Shown here: piece after piece, positions 34,617-47,460 of the stretch | Numbering within the stretch: the first letter of the stretch is position 1 | How the letters are laid out: each line of letters starts with the position of its first letter | Source of the DNA: Spinacia oleracea | Taxonomy: Eukaryota; Streptophyta; Magnoliopsida; Caryophyllales; Amaranthaceae | Direction of reading: 5' to 3' | NCBI RefSeq assembly: GCF_020520425.1 | Contig: NC_079488.1 | Span: 91,617,285 to 91,681,284 of the forward strand | DNA: 64,000 nucleotides | Notes under the pieces: generated by a model | The model's database searches: none | Told to the model about the DNA's origin: nothing | The model's input: only the letters and a program-made list of their open reading frames with translations | Program-made: the position numbers and the translations under genes

Positions 34617-37600
34617 TTGTTAGACCGAAGGGAGGAAAAAGAAAAGGCCGCAAGTGGCAAACAACACGAGCAACCCCAGAAAAGGGTCTACGAAGCAACA
34701 GGGCACAAGAAGAATGACATCCTAGTGGTGTTCGGGGGACAGAAGTCTGGCCAAGCCAGCAAGAAACACCTGAGAGCTCTCACCCATAGAGTCAACTTCA
34801 GCACAGTGGGAGACAACCAACCACACCCCCCGAACATGACCTTCACTGCCGATGATTGCTTCGGAGTCCAATACAAACATGACGATCCTCTAGTCATTTC
34901 CATGGACCTCAATAACCACAACGTACACCGAGTGTTGGTCGACGGAGGAAGTGCCGTCAATATCATCTTCAGAAACTGCTTCGAGCAACTGATCCTCGAA
35001 GAGTCAGAGGAAGCATTGACGAAAGTCAGTTACCCCCTGATCGGATTCAACGGATCCGCAGCTATCCCTCGAGGAAAGATCACCTTGCCAGTCACAGTGG
35101 GCGAAGGCCAAGCAGCGAAAACCCTTCGGGACCAATTTTTGGTGATGGACTGCGATTCCGTATACAACGTAATCATGGGAAGAACCATGATCCACAAGAT
35201 GCAAGCAGTCCCCTCCACATACCATCAGCTGATGATATACGTCTCGGATGCAGGATTCGCCGAACGAATTAGAGGTGATCAAGAGGTCGCGAGAAGAACC
35301 TGCCACACCGCCGTCCGAAAGCCCAAATTAGGAGACAGTTCGGAGGCGGAGAAAGATGCTCCAGGAGAGGAGAGTGAGGCAAAAAGGAGGAAAGCAGGCA
35401 TGAGCAGCTTATCTCCCGCAGAGGTCGATGCCCGCCCCGAAACCCTGTCTCCTGAACCAGATCAGGAAATAGAGGATATCTTCCTCGAAGAAGGTTCAGA
35501 CAGGAGCGTCCGAATAGGCAAGGGCCTAAGCTCGGGGCTCCGAATCGATTTGATCCAACTACTCAGGGATCACAAAGACATTTTTGCATGGTCGGCAGCA
35601 GATATGCCAGGGATAAATCCGAAGCTGATTTGTCACAAGCTGGACGTCAACGCCGAAGCTCGGCCAATCAAACAAAAGAAGAGGAATTTCTCCTCGGAGA
35701 AAAACAGAGCCATCGCCGAAGAGGTAAAAAAGTTGCAAGAGGCCGGATTCATCGAGCCATGCATGTACCCAAAATGGTTGGCCAACGTGGTGATGGTCAA
35801 GAAAGCGAACGGCTCCTGGCGAATGTGCGTGGATTTCACAGATCTGAACCGAGCCTGCCCCAAAGACTGCTATCCCCTGCCAAGGATAGATCAATTGGTT
35901 GACTCCACCAGCGGCCATGCACTGCTCAGCTTCATGGATGCCTTTTCAGGCTACCACCAAGTGTTCATGCACCCCGACGACAGGGCAAAGACAACATTCA
36001 TCACAAGCGCAGGAGTGTTCAACTACAAAATGATGCCTTTCGACTTGAAAAATGCCGGAGCCACCTACCAGAGGCTAGTTGATCACGTCTTCGCCGACCA
36101 GAAAGGGAGGAATGTCGAGGTCTATGTGGATGACTCCATCGTAAAAAGCATCAAGGAGGAAGACCATGTCAAAGACTTGGCAGAGACCTTCGGAAATCTG
36201 AGGAAATACAGCATGAAGCTGAACCCAAAAAAATGTGTCTTCGGGGTGAAGTCAGGGAAGTTCCTCGGATTCATGGTGAGCGAAAGAGGAATCGATGCGA
36301 ACCCAGACAAAGTCCAAGCGGCATTGGATTTACCCGAGCCGAAGACCAAGAGAGATGTGCAGAGGCTAACCGGCAGGTTAGCCGCACTAACAAGGTTCAT
36401 ATCAAAAGCCTCGGACAAGGGAGCCCCCTTCTTCAAAGCACTGAAACCAAAGAACCTCCCCGGGGGAGAAGCAGAACCAGTCAAGAAAAAGGGGGTCCCG
36501 AGGAAGGTGGATCCCGAACTGATATGGGAACAGGAGCAAAAAGAAGCTTTTCAGCAACTCAGAGCCCACCTAGCTCAACTGCCGACACTGGCCAGACCAA
36601 AGGAGGGGGAAACCCTGTACCTATATGTCGCAGTCAGCCCTGGAACCGTCAGCGCAGTACTTCTTCGGGAAGAAGAGAAGAAGCAACAGCCAATCTACTT
36701 CACCAGCCGAACACTCACAGGGGCCGAAACTCGGTACCCGCTCATCGAGAAAGTCGCATATGCAGTAGTGGTAGCTGCACGAAAACTGAGGCCATACTTC
36801 GACTCCCACCAGATCACAGTACTAACTGACCAACCGCTCGAGAAAGTACTCGACAAAATAGAGAGGTCAGGAAGATTGGCTGCCTGGGCCTTCGAACTAT
36901 CAGAGTTCGGCATCAAATATCAGCCGAGGACCGCAATCAAAGCACAGGCGTTGGCAGACTTCTTGGCCGAGTGCTCATACCAGGAAATGCTGGATGATAC
37001 GAAAAGCACTTGGGAGGTCTTCACTGACGGATCTTCCACAATAAACGGCTCAGGAGCAGGAGTTGTACTAATCCCCCCGACGGGGAAAAGCATAGAGTGT
37101 GCATTGAAGTTCGGCTTCAAAGCAACTAACAACGAGGCCGAATATGAGGCCGCAATCGCAGGGATAGAGCTTTGCTTATCCCTGGAGGCCGAGCATGTTT
37201 GCCTCAAAACTGATTCCCATCTTGTAGCCAACCAGATCCGAGGGGAGTATGAGGCCAAGTGGCCCAGCATGACAGCTTACTTAGCAAAAATTAAATCCTT
37301 AACGTCAAAGTTAAGATCCTTTGAAGTCATTCTCATCCCCTGAGGACAAAACACGCAAGCAGACGCACTGTCAAAACTCGCAAGCTCAACACTCATCGAC
37401 CTAAACAGGTCGGTCCACGTGGAAGTTCACCAAGAGAGAAGCATTGACTTGCTACCCACCACAGTATGCAGTTTACGTACCGAACCCAGCTGGATGGACG
37501 CAGTAGTTGCATACAAAGAAAGGGGAGAACTTCCCGAAGATAAGCTGCAGGCGAGAAAACTGAAAAGATTCAACAAGTGGTTCATCATCAGCGCCGAAGG

Positions 37601-38747
37601 AGAGCTCATGAGGAAATCATTCTCCGCTCCGCTGCTAAAATGTGTGGGTCCAACGGACGCTGACTACATCCTAAGGGAAATCCACCTCGGGATATGCGGA
37701 AACCACATCGGAGGCAGGACATTGGCACATAAAGCCCTTCGGGCTGGGTACTGGTGGCCCACTATGGTTTCCGAGGCAAAGCAGATGGCAAGGAAATGCG
37801 AGAAATGCCAAAAGTTCGCACCAGCCATCCATCAACCAGCTCAAACCCTACAATCAACACTGTATCCCTTACCATTCGCACAGTGGGGGTTAGACATCAT
37901 TGGTCCCTTCCCCTCAGCGACGAACCAGAAGAAGTGGTTGATTGTAGGAGTCGACTATTTTAGCAAATGGATCGAAGCCGAAGCTGTCTCCTCCATCACC
38001 GAACCTCAGGTCCGCAAGTTCATATGGCAGAACATCATCACGAGGTTCGGCATACCAAGACTGATGGTCTTCGACCACGGGAAACAGTTCGACAACACCC
38101 CGTTGCAAAAGTGGTGCAAACAGTTCGGCATACACCTAGCTTACTCGGCAGTCTGCCACCCACAAAGCAACGGGCAAGCCGAAGCTGCTAACAAACTCAT
38201 CCTCAATGCACTCAAGAAAAGAGTCGAGGATGACAAAAACAAGTGGTTAGAAGAGCTACCCGGAACGCTATGGTCCCTTCGGACCACTGAGAAAGAAGCT
38301 ACCGGGCAAACACCGTTCCACCTTGTATATGGATCCGAAGCTGTAATCCCTGTGGAAATCGGAACAGAAAGCCTGAGGATCCAGGCATACAACAGGTATG
38401 ATGGGCTCCAAGGAGAAAGCAACAACCAACTTCTGTCTGAAGCTCTCGATCTACTGGACGAAGCTCGGAACGATGCAAGGACACTCAACGCAGCCTATTT
38501 GCAGAGGGTCAACAAGCATTATAACCGAAGAGTCAACGCCAGACCCCTAAAAGTCGGTGATCTAGTGCTCAGAAACGCCGCCTCGGTTCAGAAAGGACGG
38601 ATCCATGGCAAACTCTCAGCCACTTGGGAAGGACCATACATCATCCATTCCGAAAAAAGGCCAGGCACGTTTATGCTGAAACAGTTAGATGGAACAATTT
38701 TGAAGAACCATTGGAATACCGATGTTCTCAAGAAATATTTTGTATGA
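34617..38747 (+). pseudogene. Retrotransposon pol: protease, RT, RNase H, second RNase H, integrase
   Basis: One frame in phase with the end of gag, broken only by TGA at 37341-37343. In order: aspartic protease (VLVDGGSAVNII, ~34930); reverse transcriptase (FMDAFSGYHQ at ~35935, YVDDSIV at ~36122); RNase H (~36540-36960); a second, archaeal-type RNase H (VFTDGSSTINGSG at ~37020, TDSHLVANQ at ~37210), where the stop falls at its end; integrase with an HHCC finger (CEKCQKF at ~37798) and aspartates in LDIIGPF and VFDHGKQF plus glutamate in GQAEAANK. The C-terminal part ends at 38747. Catalytic residues look intact on both sides of the stop. Confidence 0.93.
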
Positions 38748-39130
38748 TCTCTGTCTGTAAACCAAGTAAGTTGTTTAATGAGAAGAGGAAAGCCATTGGC
38801 ACCATGTGTTTCATTAAACTTATCTCTATATTTATTGTCCCCTTATATATATATGCAGCCTCGGATCTGATCAATCCGAGACTAAAAACAGGTTGACTTT
38901 GCCCATTCCTTGATAAAATGCAAGAAATGACCAAATCATACACTTCAGGGAATCGTCCAGAATCCTCGGATTCGCGATACCCAGATAAAACTTGTTCGCA
39001 ACAAACAGTCGCTCGAATCAAGTTATAAAACTTCGGCTCAGATCCACGGATCGCCGAAGTCATAACTAAGAGGCAGACTAGCGATCTCTTGCCCAGGTTT
39101 CCGAACCACAAGAGATCGGAAGAACAATCC
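38748..39130. other. Retrotransposon 3' non-coding region
   Basis: Downstream of the integrase stop, with no sense gene. It contains repeated CGGAT/TCCGAG phrases leading into the 46-bp tandem array. Confidence 0.4.
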
Positions 39131-39420
39131 AGACCTCTGAGCAGATCGACGGATTTGAAGAGTCTGGAAATTAAAGAGTCTCTTAGCAGATCTACGGATT
39201 TGAAGAACTCGCAAAATTAAGGAGTCTCTTAGCAGATCTACGGATTTGAAGAACTCGCAAAATTAAAGAGTCTCTTAGCAGATCTACGGATTTGAAGAAC
39301 TCGCAAAGTTAAAGAGTCTCTTAGCAGATCTGCGGATTGGAAGAACTCGCAAATTAAAAAGTCTCTTAACAGATCTACGGATTTGAAGAGCTCGCAAGAT
39401 CAAAGGGTTTTTAGCAAGTC
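39130..39420. repeat. 46-bp tandem repeat in the element's 3' region
   Basis: The unit AGTCTCTTAGCAGATCTACG plus GGATTTGAAGAACTCGCAAA and a short linker repeats about six times (starts at 39177, 39223, 39269 and onward), nearly identical in the middle and degenerate at both edges. Tandem repeats downstream of pol are common in Tat elements. Confidence 0.88.
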
Positions 39421-39773
39421 TACAGAAAGAAGAGCTCGAAAAATCTACGGATTCAAAGACTTAAAATTGCGAAAGTACAAAATTGAAAAGAAGCAGCCAA
39501 GTAACAAACATTCATTTTTCATTCAATATTTGGGGGAAGTACAAATACATCAAACAAACTCGGTACATACCCGAGGACCCTCAAAAATTGAAAACAAAAT
39601 GAAACAGTTAAAATCGGCAGCCATCAACAGACAATACCGGCCTACCGAAGTACTAAGAAAGCAAAAAGAAACAGTACAACGCAGCGCCGAGGCAAAAGGG
39701 GGAAAGGCAAGCACACATTCGGAAGTCCTCAACTGGAACCGACCGACTCTGAAGAAGACGACTGCCCGAATCC

Positions 39774-40598
39774 CTAACTCTTGGGAGTCTCAGGAGCAGC
39801 CCCCAGGGGAGCATCCTTCGAAGAACCCCCAGCAGTAGTGTCACCTTCGGAAGTCGCCTTCTGGGCCCGAGCCTCTGCAAGAGCAGCTTGGCGTTCAGCT
39901 TCAGCTTCGTCTCGATCGGCCTGGCACTCCACCAAGTGATCCTGGGCCCTCATCCAGAGAGGAACTTTCTCATTCCAAGGTAAATGAGGCATATGCTTCG
40001 CAAACATGCGCCGAGCACCCAGGATGCCATTCCAGTATTGCTCTCTACACTGATCAGCAGTGTAGAGGTCAACTCGCTCTTGCTCCAACTTCCGAATGGT
40101 CGCATCCTTCTCTCGGATCTTCAGCTGGAGAACGGGCACCTTGTCAGCTTGATTCTGAATAATCTCCCGATGCTTGACAAACTGCTGAAGCCTCGCCTCC
40201 GCTTCCTGGCTCTGCTTAATGGCCGCCTCAAATTTAGACGTCATCTCCTTGAGAAGACTGTCTTTTTCTTCAAGTTCGCTCGCAAACTTGGCGGCCATTT
40301 CTTTCCTCTCCTTGTCGAAGGAAGCTATCTTTTCAGCATCCTCTTCGACTTGGAAAGTGAGCTTCCCAACTTCGGCCCCGATCTGTTCAGCCGATTCCCT
40401 AGCCTCACGACTGTACTGAAGATATAGTTGCTTGACCTCCACCAGCTCGGAGAAGAGCTGCCCAGCCTTCTGGTCCAAAATAGGGATATCACGAGCATAA
40501 GCCTCCTGATATCTCCTCAGTTGTCTCTCCTCAACCGAGCTACACTCGGAAGCGAACGAGGACCAGAAAACAGCCTGTGAAGAGAAGGAAGGATGAGG

Positions 40599-40635
<37 letters not shown>

Positions 40636-43220
40636 ATAAAACAAAAACACAACTCAAAAGAGAAAATCCAACACTTACCTCATTCAGATAGTACTGGGCC
40701 ATCATATCCGGGTTCCTCTCTTTAGCTCCAGGAACCCTCCACTGCGGGTTGGCCCGAAGAAGATTCTCCCGAGCAGCTTCGGGACCCACCAAAGATCCCA
40801 CATGAGCCATGGGGTTCTCCCCCAAAACCGGAGCCCTGGCATAGCGAGCCATCGCCTCCCTTACCTCCTCGGGGATCCGTTTCAGCGGAACATCCGAGCA
40901 AGGGTCAGCGTGGATCAATCTATCCAAGGCCGAGGTCGAAGTAGAGCCCAAGGTCGAATGGCGCCTCTTCCTCGTCAAACCCTGTTCCTTCTGCTCCTCC
41001 TCAGCAGAAGGAACCTCCTTCTCAGCCTCGGGAACCTCAATGTGCGCTTCGGTGAGGTCCACCATCTCCTTATCTGGACTTTTCTCTCTTTCGAGAGAAA
41101 CGTCAGCAGATTCCTCCTTCTGCTCGACCACGATAGGGGCATCCGAGCTAGGAACAAGGTCGGCTTCAATCGCCTCCATCACCTTGGTGATATCCTGGAT
41201 CTCGATCCCTAAAGCAGTAGACGGCTTCAGCGGAGAGGGGATGGTATCTTCCTCAGCCAACGGTTGATCCACGGGCGGCGGCTCCGCAACCACCACACTC
41301 TTCAACTTCTGCCCTGGCAAGGGCATGAAGTGAAGGAGATTCTTGAGAGGAGGCATGTCTTCCGAAACCGTTTCCTACAAAACAGGCGTTCAAAGATCAG
41401 CTTCAAGGAAAAAGAAGAAGAAGGGAAAAACGGACGACAAAAAACTCCAAGTCAGAGCAAATACCTTCTCCGAGGACTGAGAAGCCTTCGCTTTCTTCGG
41501 ATGCGCGGAAGGCCTCAAAAGAGTGCTACCCTTCCTTTTTCTTTGATCCTAAAAAGGGGAGACCAAGGGTCAATAAATGTAAAAGAAGACAAAGGAAGAA
41601 ATAAAGAAAAAAAGCGTGAAGTACCCGGTTCCTAGATAAAGAGATATCTATCCGAGCCGGGGATGAAACCAAAGGAACGGCACGTGGCACAGCGTCAGTC
41701 CCAGGACCCTAAAAAGATGGTCCAGGACCAAGACGTTAGCCGACGGCCAACCAGAAAGAAAGACAAACAAAAAACTTCGGGATATAGAAACACTCACCGG
41801 ATCTGAGGTTGTCCTCAAATCAGGAAGCACGACCTTCACTGGAACAGCTTCGGGAGAGGAGGCAGAATCCCACGGATCAGCTCGAACTTCGGATATCCGA
41901 GCGACACCCGAAGGAGACAGCACGTAATCCTTCAAGCGAGGATTACGAGGATTCTCTTTCCCGAACTTGTAATCAGGAGCCGAGTCGTGAATAGTCTTCA
42001 GATCCAAAGAGATGCCCAAAACCACAGGATCAATGCAGCTAAAGCCGTACTCTGCAGAAACAAAGCACAAAACAAGTCAATAAAACGAGACAAAAAGGAG
42101 GAGGACAAACTCACTGAAGCACGGTCCCAGCCGAAAGACACCTACCCCTGTCAAAAATCCTGCTGAGACCGGCAACAGCAAGAATGTCCTCCCGCAAGAT
42201 ATAGTTGAGGTTCGGGAGCCAGCTAGACGGCAGTTTGTAGTTGTCCTCCCGAGCCAAAAACCACTGGAGGAGATCCACGTAGTGGTGATGGTTCCGATCC
42301 GGAGCAGCCACGCTTCTCATATCAGGATCAGGAGTCACAAACCACTTCGGAGGGCGATAAAAATGGGGATGCTTCGGATCTGTCGGCACACGAACGAGCA
42401 ACCACTCCGTCTTCCAATTATGGTCAGAGCTGAGGTAAGGGTAGGCCGTAATGTAGTTCGGCTCCCCCTTCCTTCGAGAATTTTTGTTGATGATGGTCCA
42501 CCAACCATACCCATCCCCCTTGGAAGCGTGATTGAAAGACAGATCGTGGAGATCCCGAAACACGGCGACAGAACAGGGAAAGTTAACAAAATCGCACACC
42601 CATCTAAATCCGATGATGTGCCTCATAGATTTGGGTGTAAGTTGGGCCAAACTGATGTTGTACGACACCAGGAGCTCGGAAATGAATGGATCCAAGGGAA
42701 AGCGGAGACCGTTCTCCAAGTGATGAGTATACACAGAGATGAACCCCCTCGGCGGATGAGTCACCCAAGGACGCTCCTGATCGGGAAGCTCGCACCAGTA
42801 CCCCAAGGCGTGCTGGATTCCGTATAGCTCCTCGGCCCTCCGATGGTAGTTCCCCAGCTTCGCCTCCACCAACCAGTCACCACTGACCGATTTCTCCAAC
42901 GGACCATCGATCTTAGTGGTCTCATGCAAGATCGGGGCATACTTGCCCTGCGGATCAGCTTCAGTCCAATGAACTGGAAACTCAGGGTAAGGACGGCGCA
43001 CACCCGAAGAACCAGCTTTCTTACCAGAAGTTGCGCGTTCAGACACGCTAGACCCGCCAACAACATCATCTTTGGAAGCATCCCAACCAGTCGAACGCCT
43101 CTCCACCGGCCTCTCCGAAGGCCGACCCCTCGAAGTTTTCTGTAACCTTCCCGAAGGCACATTCTCCCTCTCACTAGAGGAGCCAACGACGAACTTGCTT
43201 TTGCCCCTATTCTTTGCCAT
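39774..43220 (-). CDS. Antisense gene of the Tat retrotransposon, six exons, intact
   Basis: Function is unknown. Exons on the minus strand: 43220-42146, 42051-41798, 41708-41625, 41548-41465, 41374-40679 and 40574-39774. All junctions are GT-AG, and together they give one frame of 997 codons plus stop. The N-terminus is basic and Ser/Arg-rich. Residues ~110-330 match the plant putative gypsy-type transposase domain (GFISVYTHHLENGLRFPLDPF; IGFRWVCDFVNF). The middle is acidic, with a nuclear-localisation-like RKRRH. The last exon is a long coiled coil (EKDSLLKEM, KIREKDATIRKLEQE). A TATA box lies upstream and a poly-T tract precedes the last acceptor. Such antisense ORFs are known in Tat elements. 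Unlike gag-pol, no stop or shift is present. Confidence 0.82.
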
Positions 43221-43474
43221 GGTCGCGAATTCTCGGTCTAGGGTTTAGATTGAGGAGTAGAAGGAAGAACGAAGAAGTAAGGAGAATTCAGAAACAAATT
43301 ACCTTTTTCCGAAGCGGAATTCGCCGATAAAACGAACAACACAAGTTCCCGAAGTCTAAAGCTGGCCGAATTTCGTAGATCTGAAGAAACTCAAAAACCG
43401 CGATCGCCGGGAAAAGAGAGGAAGTTTGTTTAAAAGAGAGAGAAAGTAAAGTTTGAAGGAAGTTTAGCGCCCGG

Positions 43475-43482
43475 TATTTATA
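43475..43482 (-). promoter_or_regulatory. TATA box of the antisense gene
   Basis: The minus strand reads CTATAAATACC about 255 bp before the antisense start codon, followed by a GA-rich leader. It suggests a promoter of its own inside the retrotransposon. Confidence 0.5.
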
Positions 43483-43631
43483 GAAAAGGGAAACGCATCA
43501 ACTTCCTTTCGACGACACAATACAAATCCCAACACTTGTCATCAATGCAAATCATCCCTTTTCAAAAAAAAAAGAGGGAACTTTTGGACTTCTGACAGCT
43601 GGAAACCCACCCATTTAATTCTAAATGGACC

Positions 43632-43648
43632 GGGTCTGGGGGGCATGT
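43632..43648 (+). other. Polypurine tract
   Basis: GGGTCTGGGGGGCATGT lies directly before the 3' LTR, in the position where plus-strand DNA synthesis is primed. Confidence 0.6.
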
Positions 43649-44075
43649 TGTTTGGGCTCCCAATTGATTCTCAATTGGGCCACTAAGTCCAAAGCCCAAT
43701 GGCTCTAAACAAATAGCATCAAAACCTACCAATGGCTAGTCAGCCATCCATCAAGGCCCAAGGCCCAATAGCAATAAATGACCTATGGGCATTTATTATG
43801 CAAACACTATAAATAGGCCGCCAAGGCTCACACCTCAAGGTACGTCCAATTTATCGCCTTAAGACTACTCTTCTAGAGAACTTCTCTCTAGAATCCGAGC
43901 ATCATTCTTACTTAGGCATCGGAGGGGCTTTCCTCGGAAACACCCCCGAGGCTAGTGACTTTGCTCTTGTGCAGGTGAATTCGGCCTCTACTCATTCAAG
44001 CAAGCAAGATCTTCAACACATACAAAAGGGCCTTCATTCGAAGCCCATTGTTTCCATCTTTACAACACCGGAACA
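43649..44075 (+). repeat. 3' LTR (427 bp)
   Basis: Near-identical to 32498-32924 and ends in CA followed by the ACCGC duplication (44076-44080). Confidence 0.95.
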
Positions 44076-44080
44076 ACCGC

Positions 44081-45690
44081 GATATAAACGGTCAGTTTTT
44101 TCTTTTCTGTTTTAATTTTGTAGCAATACATAAACTCAAACATTAAATCAATTTATCCATCATTAGACAATTCACTTATACACGACCAATATTCTGCACT
44201 ACAAATAGCAATTTAACTACTACTTCGTATTAAAAATGTCATCTTCAATCATGTCTGCATTTTAAATTAAATTTGATTCTACTCCACATAACATATTGCT
44301 GTAATAATGGGGGTGAGATCCAAGAGAGTGCACTGCAGTGCAGTATGAATGTATGATAGTGGATTCTCCTTGGAAATTGCATAAATTAAATACCCTTTTA
44401 CTGCCCACTCTTGGAACAACATTTTGATTCCTTTGGTTGATTCCAATTATCTGTGAGAATTCTGTCCATTTTTTTACTATTGTCTTTTTACTTTCTTTAA
44501 AAATTATACGGACATGCTCTATAGTTTATATGATATAATGTTCAAAAGTTAAATGAGATTGGAATGTTTTTATGGTGAGTTGAGTATGCTCAACATAAAC
44601 TAAACTCATGAGCCGCAAGTGAATTCAATTTAAACGGCCAACTTGCCACCTTTATTATACTTGTCAAATACCGGGACAAAATTGTAATTACGAGTTGCTA
44701 CCTAATTTAGTAATTTCACGGTTACTAATAATCTTACAAGAACAAGTCTTATTAATCAAAGGGTCTAGTTTTAACTATTTTTTAATTTGTCTTGTTCGGT
44801 GGTATTCACCCAAATAATATAAAATACTTCGTATATCCTTGAAAGAAGATAATAGACAATAATAATAATAATATAATATATAGTTGTTGAAGAATTAGAA
44901 TGTCATAGTCTCACTAAACATAATAGGCAAGCTAATTCCACTATCAAAGAATATATCAATAATACTACTTAGCACCATGTATGACTACAAGAATTATGAC
45001 CCACATGACATCTAAATTAAATTATAAATCGACAATTAAAATTATGATATTTACTTAAGAGTTGATTTAGCAATTGACTTGATGACTAACACTAACACCA
45101 TTTTAATGAAAATTTTAAAAATGAATCGAGACATCAATCATTACTCGTATATGGCTGAACGCCAAATTCATATAGACGTATATATATGATGTTAACTGTG
45201 CGTGTATTAAAAGAATACAAGTGCATATCATTATATGTAAAAAAAAATTAAATAATGATAAAAAACACACGAGATATTTTACATATACCTTTATATACAT
45301 TTGTGTTTTTTAGTGGACAACCGAATTTGTTTAACTTTTGTTATCATATTTTAAATTGTCACATAAAAGCGACATACGAAGTACGTTAGTTGTTGCTGAT
45401 ATAATGTTCCAATAATATGCAATTGACAAGTTAAAAAAGACAAAGTAAAGGTTATCGAGATATTGCATGCTACTGCTAGGAAAGTAAGAGGCTATCAGTG
45501 AAGAAGTCTCACTTTTAGAGTTGTCCTTGAGCACTAACCAAAAGTTGTCGTTATGGACAAAATGTTTACAATCACGAACCTCATCGTCAACGTACCGGTA
45601 CCGGGTGAACTTTATCAATAAAGTAGCGGGTGAACTTTATCAATAAAGTAGCGGGTAACTGTTGTAGTAGCGGGTAATGATGTTTATGCT
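44081..45690. other. Gene-free AT-rich region
   Basis: No coding signal. Contains a short (AAT)n run near 44855 and A/T homopolymers. Confidence 0.4.
45602..45665. repeat. 25-bp direct repeat with GTAGCGGGT
   Basis: CGGGTGAACTTTATCAATAA recurs with a 25-bp offset at 45602 and 45627, followed by two more TAGCGGGTAA copies. Similar TAGCGG(G/T)T phrases recur at 61977-62070, hinting at pieces of one transposon family that cannot be named here. Confidence 0.5.
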
Positions 45691-45692
45691 AA

Positions 45693-45775
45693 TCTATCTA
45701 TATAATATACTAAAAGAGAGGAAATCAATGTGGTGATGACAAGTGTCACTCATTGATTCGCCTCTTTTTTAGTTA
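45693..45775 (+). mobile_element. Helitron-like 5' end
   Basis: Begins TCTATCTATATAATATAC and continues AAAAGAGAGGAAATC, similar to plant Helitron 5' ends that start with TC. Related but diverged copies lie near 47383, 48460 and 48675. The extent of each element is not resolved. Confidence 0.5.
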
Positions 45776-46460
45776 AAAATACTCTCTAATACATATATGG
45801 AATAATATTATAACTTGATCAAGCTGCAGAAAATACTCATATAATATCTTTAACTTTATTACTACTCATTTAATAAATTATGATATCATTGTAACTTTAT
45901 GTAAAACGTGAATTAGTTCCCAAAAAAAAAAAAAAGTGAAGCACAAGTATTAATTAAGTAACTATTGTAAAAGATATTTTTGACTTTTTTATTTTATATA
46001 TACTTATTACTCATTAAAATACATCAAGATCTATGTATCCTGGCATAATTCTATTTCAATGTCACGAGTCACACCTAACATTATTCTTACATATTGTTAC
46101 TATGTTTATAATTTATATGTGATTATCGATCTAACACAATTTTATTATATTATCTTTATATATTTACATTGACTACCTAACATAATTATAGTATATCTAC
46201 TATAATTACTTTTCATTAACATGCATATCTCTAATAAGAATACAATCTTTTCCAAAAAATATTTCGCAAAACGTGTTTGTTAGTAAATTTGAGTGCATAT
46301 TATAACCATTTGTCATCATGCAAGATGTCATATGCATTACAATCTTTTCCACAAAATTATGGAATGCAATATTATGTGCTACTTTTGCAATTATCATTCT
46401 AATACGTGTTTATTTCATTTTATTACCATCTTTATTCAATGTTTTCCACAAAAATATGTA

Positions 46461-46745
46461 TCCTTTCGTTCTTGAGTGTTAGTCCCTTTTGTAATTGAAA
46501 ACATTCCAACAAAAAATACTATTGAAATATGGTATTTCAATAGAATCTAACCAATGTGTGTAGGGTAGAGAAAGAATTAAGGGGTTTAATGGGATAAATT
46601 TTAATTGAGAGTAAACAAGTGAGCCATTTGGATATTTATAAGGGTATAAAATGGATAATGTTGAACAGATAAGGAAAGACTCCAAAAATAACTAATAAAA
46701 AAGAACTCAATAAGAAAGGGGACTAACATTCAAGAACGGAGGGAG
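46461..46745. mobile_element. Stowaway-like MITE, 285 bp
   Basis: The inverted ends share GTTCTTGA(A/G)TGTTAGTCCC. The right end reads GAACGGAGGGAG, and TA flanks both sides (46459-46460 and 46746-46747), as for Tc1/mariner MITEs. The left end has several mismatches. Confidence 0.8.
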
Positions 46746-46747
46746 TA

Positions 46748-47382
46748 TGTGTTATTCTGTGCAATTCTCACACCTTTATACAATATATTCCATATTAAAG
46801 TACATATATAATAACATGTCATATTATTTACGGTCAAATCACCAGAGTCAAAATTAGCTATTATAACATGCATTATGATACCCCGTTACATCATCATGGA
46901 AATTAAAGGAAACGAATGTGAGGTTTGAAAACAAACGAATTACAATGTTTCAACAATAACTAGCTCAATTGAATTATTATTGGTGGATGAGAAGTTAAAT
47001 TATCACAATTTTACTTTATGATTTTGACATTTCTTTTACTTAGTAAAAATATTCTTATTATAATATGTTTGCAACAAAAAATTATTATTAAATGTTAATG
47101 TGAAGTGTTGCAATATCACTTATATATAAAATTTCGAGCAAAATTAATATTTTGACATGTAAATCGTGCATCACACCTTGGTGATGCATGGTGCGGATTT
47201 GGATTTAATTGACTTGGAAACAATCCTCACATCCTAAAAATGTGGTCATATTTAATTTATTTATTTTTATCAAAATTATGGTTAATAGTAAAATTATTTT
47301 TAATAATAAATTTATGTCAAAATTATCAAAATTTAGCTCAAAGGTAAGGTGGAATTTGACCAAATATATCAATATTAGGTTA
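46748..47382. other. Gene-free region, hairpin at 47168-47189
   Basis: The only structure noted is a palindrome with TGCATCAC/GTGATGCA arms preceded by AAATCG, resembling a decayed Helitron 3' terminus. Confidence 0.35.
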
Positions 47383-47460
47383 CCTATATACTATATTAAA
47401 AGAAAGAAAATCAATGTGGAGCTGATAAATATCGCTATCTGATTTGCCTCTCTTATAGAA
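47383..47460 (+). mobile_element. Second Helitron-like 5' end
   Basis: CTATATACTATATTAAAAG, then AAAATCAATGTGG and GATTTGCCTCTCTTATAG, parallels the 45.69-kb copy with about 75% agreement by eye. Confidence 0.45.

Larger units (their letters stand above)
32498..44075 (+). mobile_element. Ty3/gypsy Tat-lineage retrotransposon, 11,578 bp, full length
   Basis: Two 427-bp LTRs, a 5-bp target duplication, a primer-binding site, a gag-pol reading frame and a long 3' region with an antisense gene and a tandem repeat. A second RNase H domain between the first RNase H and integrase, plus the antisense ORF, are known marks of the Tat lineage. The LTRs differ at three positions of 427 by eye, so the insertion is recent. 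The sense polyprotein is interrupted, so mobility would need proteins from another copy. Confidence 0.95.
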
